DNA from: Candidatus Hydrogenedentota bacterium
GTDB lineage: Bacteria > Hydrogenedentota > Hydrogenedentia > Hydrogenedentales > CAITNO01
Assembly (NCBI GenBank): GCA_007124105.1
Contig: SLFT01000152.1
Location: 1 to 6,266, forward strand
Length of the DNA stretch: 6,266 nt
Direction of reading: 5' to 3'
Shown here: positions 1-5,093 of the stretch, in pieces
Position numbering within the stretch: the stretch's first letter is position 1
Layout of the letters: each line of letters opens with the position of its first letter
Made by a program: the position numbers and the translations under genes
Notes under the pieces: generated by a model
Database searches by the model: none
What the model saw: the letters and a program-made list of their open reading frames with translations, nothing else
Told to the model about the DNA's origin: nothing

Positions 1-47
1 AGATGTAGACAATAATACACCTGCTAACCAGTCACGAATATTTTTGC

Positions 48-77
48 TTGCATTGTTTTTTTTTTTTTTTCTAGCAT
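48..77 (+). promoter_or_regulatory. Possible sigma70-type promoter spanning the T15 tract
   Basis: TTGCAT at 48-53 and TAGCAT at 72-77 are separated by 18 bases, most of which is a run of 15 T. Each box matches the sigma70 consensus only partly (four of six). If used, transcription would start near 84 and give the TPR gene a leader of about 185 bases. This is a weak guess from motif spacing alone. Confidence 0.25.
56..70. repeat. T15 homopolymer
   Basis: An uninterrupted run of 15 T on the plus strand, unusual in a moderate-GC bacterial chromosome. It could bend DNA, vary in length by slippage, or (if a gene ends to the left) act as a terminator tail. No strong GC-rich hairpin precedes it. 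Confidence 0.9.
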
Positions 78-113
78 GATGCCTTCCTAAATCAAACTTT
101 TCGATTCTGCAGG

Positions 114-138
114 GTGGGTTCCTCTTCGCTTCACCCAC
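114..138 (+). other. Inverted repeat in the leader
   Basis: GTGGGT (114-119) is exactly complementary to ACCCAC (133-138) across a 13-base loop. No T-run follows directly, so it is not a good intrinsic terminator. It may form a weak hairpin in a leader transcript, or be chance. Confidence 0.35.
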
Positions 139-202
139 AGTCCACTTTTGGGGTCGATTGGTAGACAGCTACGTTTTTTCTTGCATTGTTGCATTCAAAA
201 CA

Positions 203-233
203 AAGGAAGGTGTATCATGAACTCGGCATGATA
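203..233 (+). promoter_or_regulatory. Mini-ORF with Shine-Dalgarno site, inside an inverted repeat
   Basis: AAGGAAGG (203-210) is a strong ribosome binding site six bases ahead of an ATG (217-219), which opens only four codons (Met-Asn-Ser-Ala) before TGA at 229-231. The mini-ORF sits within a perfect 7-base inverted repeat: TATCATG (213-219) and CATGATA (227-233), with a 7-base loop that puts the ATG in one arm. It could be a leader peptide that couples ribosome loading to the downstream TPR gene. The signals are real, but their use is inference. Confidence 0.35.
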
Positions 234-243
234 GCGTTTTAAC

Positions 244-255
244 TGCATTAATGCA
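244..255. promoter_or_regulatory. Perfect 12-base palindrome before the TPR gene
   Basis: TGCATTAATGCA is a perfect palindrome ending one base before the Shine-Dalgarno site of the TPR gene. It has the form of a dimeric operator, and as RNA it is too tight to form a hairpin with a loop, so DNA binding is more likely than RNA structure. No regulator gene is adjacent. Confidence 0.45.
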
Positions 256-256
256 C

Positions 257-261
257 AAGGA
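257..261 (+). promoter_or_regulatory. Shine-Dalgarno site of the TPR gene
   Basis: AAGGA lies six bases before the ATG at 268-270, a good spacing. It is the best ribosome binding site among the start codons visible here and fixes the start of the TPR gene. It lies directly beside the palindrome at 244-255. Confidence 0.7.
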
Positions 262-267
262 AAAATT

Positions 268-1836
268 ATGACCAGCGATGAGGTTAAACGCTTATATGGG
301 GAGGCCGTGCAGCGTCATGCCGACGGAGACTATGCCGGCGCGCTGAAGTTACTCGAAAGCATTGAGGCGGATGAGTCGGGTAAGCATGACATGACCTACC
401 CACGCGCGTTGTGTCTGGTTGCAATGGGACGGGTCGAAGAAGCCACTTTGTGCTATCGCGTACTAAAAGATCGCTTGAAGCCGGACGCGCTGCAACAACT
501 TGAAGATGCTATCGCAAAAGCCAGGGAAATGCTGCGCAGCGGCGAGGAGGAATCCGGGGAGGATCAACACGACGACGTGTCTCTGGTTCAGGAAACTACC
601 GATAAGAGCGCAGCGGCAGCATCTGTTGATAAGGACGCCAAACCAGAAGAGCAACAATCAACGGCTGACGCGCTGGCAGGCAACGCTGTTCAATTAACGC
701 CGCACAAGAATACGGAGGTCTCTTCTGAAGAAGACCACGAATCGGCGATTCAGAAGCAAGCGCAACCTGATGCCGAGGATGTATCGTCTGCGCAGGAAGA
801 AGAAGGGGAAGCCGCTTCCGAGCCCCAGGAAGAAGAGAATATATTTGAGGTGCAGTCCGTATATCCAGTGTCAGCAGATGAATGCTCCGTTGTGGGCCGG
901 GTAACGAAGGGCGTTTTCCATGTAAACGCAATCGCACAACTGACCGGAACCTCGGGCGTACAGATTTCCGCGCCCATCAGCCGAATAGGCTCTGCCGATA
1001 CGCCGCTGCTGCTGGCACGGGAAGGTCGGCGTACGGTACTGGTGTTGCGCATCGAGCCCGACCAGATCAGCGCCGGTACGCTAATATCCTGTGAGCCTCG
1101 AAAAGCCAAATCCGATACGGTTGCGATACCGTTACCCGGGAAAACAACCATTTTAGAGCGTCCCGTGCAATTGGCCCCTGTCGAACGTCTTATGAAACAA
1201 GGCGATTATGAGAAGGCGGAAACCCTGCTGGAAGTCTATATCGCGCGGCATCCCGACGATATTGTTGCGCAACGGATGCTTGCGCAGCTGTATCTTGACA
1301 GCGATCCTATTCAGCGCGACCCCGAGAAGGCGCTTAAGCTGATTCGTGGCGTATACAGGGCCGGCGGCGCCGAGGACCCGGCGGTCACCAATATTCTGGC
1401 CCGCGCGCAAGCGGAGACAGGCGACCCCGAAATGGGATTGCGGTTCATGGAACGCTTGTACGCGGCCACCCAGGATGTTGAGGCGAAACAGGCGGTGGCG
1501 CAACGCATCCACGAGTTCCGGCGCAAGTACGAGTTGGGCGACTTGTGGGAGTTTATGGACAGTCACGGCGATGTGGCCTTTGAAGCGAGCGAGTCCCAAG
1601 AAATCATCCGCGCGCTCAAAAGCGGCGCCATACCCCCGGATGCGGAATGCAGACGCAACCGGGTGGGCGGGTTTGAACCCATGGAAAGTGCGTTGGCGCC
1701 GGCCTTTCCCGAGGTGGCGGCTTTCTTCAAAAAGCAACAGTCGCAATGGAATCCGGGCTTTCTCGTCCTGATATTGCTCCTGCTTATCGGAATACTGATT
1801 GCACTGTTTTTCCCCGAACTACTGCGACAATTATAG
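268..1836 (+). CDS. Tail-anchored TPR protein with an EF-Tu domain 2-like beta-barrel
   Basis: A 522-residue protein that matches no named family I know. In order: two TPR-like helical hairpins (about residues 4-70, with the pattern GDYAGALKLLE), a helix to about 90, a long acidic Glu/Gln/Ala/Ser-rich linker (about 92-191), a beta-rich block (about 192-278), two to three TPRs (about 303-420, with QGDYEKAETLLEVYIARHPDD), a small domain (about 425-487), and one hydrophobic helix (about 497-516) followed by only a few residues. The beta-rich block follows the translation-factor domain 2 pattern: F-x-V, then VVGRVTKGVF, a late REG turn, and ISAGTLIS near its end. No P-loop or other G-motif precedes it. 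With no signal peptide and a C-terminal helix, the protein is probably tail-anchored with its bulk in the cytoplasm. The start is supported by AAGGA seven bases upstream of the ATG. A role as a membrane-bound scaffold or adaptor is inference; the function is unknown. Confidence 0.85.
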   Translation: MTSDEVKRLYGEAVQRHADGDYAGALKLLESIEADESGKHDMTYPRALCLVAMGRVEEATLCYRVLKDRLKPDALQQLEDAIAKAREMLRSGEEESGEDQHDDVSLVQETTDKSAAAASVDKDAKPEEQQSTADALAGNAVQLTPHKNTEVSSEEDHESAIQKQAQPDAEDVSSAQEEEGEAASEPQEEENIFEVQSVYPVSADECSVVGRVTKGVFHVNAIAQLTGTSGVQISAPISRIGSADTPLLLAREGRRTVLVLRIEPDQISAGTLISCEPRKAKSDTVAIPLPGKTTILERPVQLAPVERLMKQGDYEKAETLLEVYIARHPDDIVAQRMLAQLYLDSDPIQRDPEKALKLIRGVYRAGGAEDPAVTNILARAQAETGDPEMGLRFMERLYAATQDVEAKQAVAQRIHEFRRKYELGDLWEFMDSHGDVAFEASESQEIIRALKSGAIPPDAECRRNRVGGFEPMESALAPAFPEVAAFFKKQQSQWNPGFLVLILLLLIGILIALFFPELLRQL

Positions 1837-2022
1837 GCGTCCAGAGAATCATCCTGACGCGCTCGCCAGATGCGCGTTGTTCCTGTGAATCGGCCTCTTC
1901 TCAGGCGCTTTGCTTACCCGCCTGCTTCACTCCAGAACACTGTCAGCCGACAGCTTACGCAAAATACCCGGCCTGATCCAGGGCTCACCGGCTCGCACCA
2001 AACTCTTAATGCCCTGCGCGAA
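1837..2022. other. Gap between convergent genes, no clear terminator
   Basis: The TPR gene and the kinase gene end facing each other across 186 bases. I found only short hairpins, such as CTGTC/GACAG around 1940-1955, and none has a T-run on either strand. Termination may be factor-dependent, or the transcripts may overlap. Confidence 0.6.
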
Positions 2023-4287
2023 CTAATTGCCGCCCGTCGCCTTTTGCAATTCACTGATAAAATCGGTCATGAGAAACGGTTTCTCCAGAACAGGACGCCC
2101 CGTATTGCCCAAAAATAAGCGCGTTTGATAATTCATGGTGTCCGCAGTGATGAAAAAAACATGTTCTCGCAGTTCTGGACAGTGTTCGCTGATGTGTTCG
2201 TAAACATCAGCGCCGCTCAATGAGCCGGACAACAGGAAATCTATAACTGCCGCATCGTAATTATTGGTTGTAAGCTTTTCCAGCGCCTCCGCGCCCGAGG
2301 CAACCGTATCCGCCAGGTAGCCGCGTGTATACAGAACTGTTTTCATCAAGTCCAGCAAGTCCGCCTCGTCGTCCACAACCAGCACCCGCTTTGCGGGCGC
2401 CTCCTCAACGCCGCCGGACTGAACGTTCTCCTTTTTTACCGGGGACGCTTCGGTATCCTGAGACAATACCGGCAGTTGCAGCACGAAACATGCGCCGTCC
2501 GGATCGTCGCCCGTTCCCGATGAAATGGCAAGGTTGCCGCCATAATCATTGGCTACCGCTCTGGCCAGGCTAAGCCCTAGCCCCACGGCGCCCGTCTCGC
2601 GGCGTGTGGTAAAAAAGGGCTCGAAGATGCGTTCGCGCAAATCCGGCGCAATGCCAGAACCATCATCCATCACGCGCAATCGAACGAGCCCCCCTTTCTT
2701 CTCGAGCGCACATACAACATGCGACGCAGCGGCGCGCAACGCGTTGTCCACAAGACTCAATACAACCTGTACAAGTTGTTCCGGTACGCATTCAATCGGA
2801 ACAGGCGCTTTTGGAAGACGCCAGGTGATCATGCGATTCTGCGCGGGCGTCAACATTGGCCGCACCGATTCACGGACCAGTGTCGCGAAATCAACTACGC
2901 GCCGTTCCAACGGCATGCCCTTGCCAAAGTCAAGTAAATCCTCCACAATATCTTTGCAGCGAACCGCGTTGCGCAGGATACGGGTAACTGCTTCGTGAGT
3001 CTGATCCGAAGGCAACCCTTTGGATATCATTTCCGCGAATCCAAGAACCACGCTCAGCGGATTGCGCAGCTGATGCGCCACAGTAACTGCTATCTGCGCC
3101 GTCAATGACGTACGCTGCTGCGTGATGATTCCTGTCTCCAGCTGCTTTTGCACCTGTTTGCGGCGGGTCATGTCATAAGCGCAACATAAAACGCGCGTAA
3201 TGCGGCCGCAACGCTCAGGAACCGGGAGAAAGAACAGCAGGAACCATCGGGTCTCGCCAGAACCCACATGGCAGATTTCCTCCACCTGAAATTCTCCTGA
3301 AGAAAATGCGCGACGACAAAGACAGGAACGCCGATTGCCATGACGCTCTTTATACAAAAAACAGCACAACGGTTCTTTGCCGTCATACTCGGGGGGCGCA
3401 ATCGCTTCGATGGACTCCGAACTGTACGCTGCCGCGCCATCCTCCGTCACCATCTGCACCGGATAGGGGATTACGCCCAGCAGACACTCTTCAACATAAC
3501 GGCTGCCATCGGTTTCGGAAACGTCGTCATTATTTTGGCCGCTTTTGGTCTCCAGGCATAACGCGGCGCCCGCGCGAAGTCCGGAAGCGTCAAACAGTTG
3601 TTGCACGTGAAAACGGGCGCTTACCCGTTCCTTGCCTTCTTGCAGCAAGCCCGTGAAAGTCTTTTGTTGTTTACCCCCGGATTTGTGGCGCAACGCTGTG
3701 CGCAAGCGAGAAGCGGTCTTCTCGTCGCACAATGCAATCACATCGCGTCCCGCCAGCGATTCGGGCGAAACAGCCAGACAACGCGCAAAGGCGCGATTCG
3801 CTGTTTCAATAAACCCTTGCGCATTCAATAGCGCCAATGGAGAATCAACCGCGTCCGAAATCATGCCGCACCGGCGCCGTTCGGCTGATTCCTGTTCTCG
3901 CATGCGTTGCATGCAGTGCTCAATAAGATGGGCGTCATGCGCATCGGCGCCGGCCATGATACAATCATAGATGTCCGACGCGGAAATACCCTCCACATTC
4001 TCAAGACAATAAGCGATAAGAGCGTTGCGGCACTCACGAAAAACTTGGTGCGCTTCACCAATGTCGCCGCCCGCCGCTTCAATATATTCCATCGTCTGCG
4101 ACACCCATTCTCCTGCGCGATATGGCTTGTTGCGATAACAGGCTATCTGGTTCGCAAGCCACATATTCAGTAAAGGACGCAACGCCTCTCGATTGGAATC
4201 GGCCAGGTGCGTCAGCAAGTGCTCCGTGAGCAGGTCAACCCGTTGTTCAACAAAATCTGCCAGATATTTCCCGTGAGATTTCTTCAT
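2023..4287 (-). CDS. Soluble PAS-PAS hybrid sensor histidine kinase with C-terminal receiver
   Basis: A 754-residue hybrid two-component kinase. Domains: an all-helical N-terminal region (about 1-130), PAS 1 (about 143-248), a Cys-rich PAS 2 (about 264-374, ending in the usual YDMTRRKQ exit), HisKA (about 388-455), HATPase_c (about 500-606), a linker, and a receiver (about 633-752). The phosphoacceptor is His405 in AHQLRNPL. The ATP-binding motifs are Asn515 (VDNAL), DDGSG at 541-545, FEPFF at 555-559 and GLGLSLA at 569-575. In the receiver, Asp639, Asp640, Asp683, Thr714 and Lys736 are all present, so it should be able to accept phosphate. No transmembrane segment or signal peptide is seen, so it should sense a cytoplasmic ligand or redox state. 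It should autophosphorylate on His405, pass the phosphate to Asp683, and relay it to an unseen Hpt protein or regulator. There is no output domain and no adjacent response regulator. ATG 4287 is the only ATG start after an in-frame stop about 75 bases upstream; its ribosome binding site is weak. Confidence 0.95.
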   Translation of the reverse strand: MKKSHGKYLADFVEQRVDLLTEHLLTHLADSNREALRPLLNMWLANQIACYRNKPYRAGEWVSQTMEYIEAAGGDIGEAHQVFRECRNALIAYCLENVEGISASDIYDCIMAGADAHDAHLIEHCMQRMREQESAERRRCGMISDAVDSPLALLNAQGFIETANRAFARCLAVSPESLAGRDVIALCDEKTASRLRTALRHKSGGKQQKTFTGLLQEGKERVSARFHVQQLFDASGLRAGAALCLETKSGQNNDDVSETDGSRYVEECLLGVIPYPVQMVTEDGAAAYSSESIEAIAPPEYDGKEPLCCFLYKERHGNRRSCLCRRAFSSGEFQVEEICHVGSGETRWFLLFFLPVPERCGRITRVLCCAYDMTRRKQVQKQLETGIITQQRTSLTAQIAVTVAHQLRNPLSVVLGFAEMISKGLPSDQTHEAVTRILRNAVRCKDIVEDLLDFGKGMPLERRVVDFATLVRESVRPMLTPAQNRMITWRLPKAPVPIECVPEQLVQVVLSLVDNALRAAASHVVCALEKKGGLVRLRVMDDGSGIAPDLRERIFEPFFTTRRETGAVGLGLSLARAVANDYGGNLAISSGTGDDPDGACFVLQLPVLSQDTEASPVKKENVQSGGVEEAPAKRVLVVDDEADLLDLMKTVLYTRGYLADTVASGAEALEKLTTNNYDAAVIDFLLSGSLSGADVYEHISEHCPELREHVFFITADTMNYQTRLFLGNTGRPVLEKPFLMTDFISELQKATGGN

Positions 4288-4302
4288 TTGTAAGCGCTTT
4301 CT

Positions 4303-4331
4303 ATCGCGAAACAGGCTTGCCCAATCGCGAA
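4303..4331 (-). promoter_or_regulatory. Paired TTCGCGAT direct repeats before the kinase start
   Basis: Read on the minus strand, TTCGCGAT occurs at 4331-4324 and again at 4310-4303, 21 bases apart (two helical turns). Each copy contains the palindrome TCGCGA. The nearer copy ends 15 bases before the kinase ATG, and an AAGCGCTT palindrome (4292-4299) sits between them and the start. The arrangement resembles an operator for a regulator binding side by side on one face of DNA. No cognate regulator is visible. Confidence 0.4.
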
Positions 4332-4514
4332 CTGCAAAAAAATATCAGCACCGTGACAACACATATCTCTGTAGAAACGCTGCCTTTCTGAAGAGAAGCG
4401 TCCCGCAAAAGGAACGCATGTTTGCTAAAATATTGTCTCGATACAATCTTAATAACGGCGATTTCCCTGTATGCGTATGTTCGTAGCAGTACCAGATAAC
4501 GTATATTCTTGCAT

Positions 4515-4520
4515 AGTATA
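4515..4520 (-). promoter_or_regulatory. Possible -10 box for the kinase gene
   Basis: On the minus strand TATACT matches the sigma70 -10 consensus at five of six bases. The -35 region is poor: TTGTTC lies only 14 bases upstream, and the better-spaced hexamer is TCCTTG. If used, the kinase messenger would carry a leader of roughly 220 bases, including the direct repeats near its 3' end. Confidence 0.3.
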
Positions 4521-4622
4521 CCAAAAAAACGCAAGAACAAGGAAAAAAGGCGGGGCTGGCAGGCTTCGCGTAAGAGATGCCGGACAGTTTCAATAGTGGC
4601 GCGACCACATAACGAGGAAATA

Positions 4623-5066
4623 TTACAATAAGGCCAGTGCTTCTTCCGTAGTGCGACAAGATGCAAGCGATGCAAAGGTCTGGCGATTGCGCAACGCCAC
4701 CATCACTTTGGCCAATAAACTCAAGTAGGTTCTCTCTGCGTCCTTAGGCGTGGCAAAAAGTACAATAATCTTCACGGGTCGGTTATCCAGCGCTGCAAAA
4801 TCAACGCCGTCCGGGGCGATTCCCAATGCAATTGTTGGCTCCGTCACTTCCGGGATGCGCACATGCGGCACCGCCACGCCGCCGCCGAGGCCAGTGCTTT
4901 GGATGGCCTCGCGTTCATACACCGCCTTGCGCAACGCCTCACAGTCAGTAATGACGGGGTTGCGACACAGCACGTCAATCAGCAAATCCAACGCGTCATG
5001 CTTTGAAGCATTCGGTGGAATAATGCGCACTTGAGACGTATCAATAAAATCCAGTTTGGTTGTCAT
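4623..5066 (-). CDS. PTS EIIA domain protein (fructose/nitrogen type, PtsN-like)
   Basis: A 147-residue stand-alone EIIA domain of the mannitol/fructose/EIIA-Ntr family, at the usual length. The family hallmarks are clear: the EREAIQSTGLGGGVAVPH block, in which His68 is the predicted phosphoacceptor, the FAALDNRPVKIIVLFATP strand-turn, and a C-terminal helix ending in TTEEALALL. Proteins of this family accept phosphate from HPr or NPr. They then pass it to a sugar permease or, in the Ntr branch, regulate other proteins by binding. The second histidine of the family pocket (THL in E. coli PtsN) is Tyr114 here (TYLSLLAKV). No EIIB/EIIC, HPr or EI gene is visible, so a regulatory role is more likely than sugar transport, but this is inference. 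The gene starts 27 bases after the dapL stop on the same strand, so the two are probably co-transcribed. The ribosome binding site is weak, with only AGAG about 10 bases before the ATG, which may mean translation depends partly on dapL. Confidence 0.92.
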   Translation of the reverse strand: MTTKLDFIDTSQVRIIPPNASKHDALDLLIDVLCRNPVITDCEALRKAVYEREAIQSTGLGGGVAVPHVRIPEVTEPTIALGIAPDGVDFAALDNRPVKIIVLFATPKDAERTYLSLLAKVMVALRNRQTFASLASCRTTEEALALL

Positions 5067-5093
5067 AACGGCTGCTCTGTAATTGTTGGCGTG

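Larger units (their letters stand above)
41..190 (+). repeat. 17-base direct repeat pair (41-57 and 174-190)
   Basis: The copies read TTTTTGCTTGCATTGTT and TTTTTTCTTGCATTGTT, differing at one base and lying 133 bases apart. The second copy continues into a further TTGCATT (181-196 reads as an 8-base unit repeated with one change). They could be binding sites for one regulator, or the remains of a duplication. Confidence 0.7.
4288..4622. other. Long AT-rich gap upstream of the kinase gene
   Basis: 335 bases between the EIIA stop and the kinase start. It holds a TATACT box, a pair of 8-base direct repeats next to the kinase start, a 5-base inverted repeat (4432-4436 with 4443-4447), and an imperfect hairpin (4398-4417). 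No convincing intrinsic terminator for the EIIA gene is seen. Two open frames on the minus strand (4675-4301 and 4659-4345) begin inside the EIIA gene, lack recognisable domains, and are not supported as genes. Confidence 0.6.

Noticed and set aside
163..179. Possible intrinsic terminator: GTAG-ACAG-CTAC followed by T6
   Set aside because: The stem is only 4 base pairs, too weak for a confident terminator call.
1153..1746. A 197-codon minus-strand open frame opposite the TPR gene
   Set aside because: It is a shadow of the plus-strand TPR gene: the plus frame encodes clear TPRs and this frame matches nothing recognisable.
2549..2998. A 149-codon plus-strand open frame opposite the kinase gene
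   Set aside because: The minus strand encodes the HisKA and HATPase motifs here. The plus frame is Arg/Ser/Thr-rich with no domain.
4345..4375. Possible sigma54 promoter upstream of the kinase
   Set aside because: The GG and GC dinucleotides do not have the required 10-base spacing.
4525..4590. Possible terminator after the EIIA gene: GC-rich stretch followed by T6 on the minus strand
   Set aside because: No stem longer than 4 base pairs can be formed before the T-run.
4301..4675. Two overlapping minus-strand open frames (124 and 104 codons) between the EIIA and kinase genes
   Set aside because: Both begin inside the EIIA gene, have no recognisable domain, an odd Tyr/Phe/Arg/Cys-rich composition and no ribosome site.
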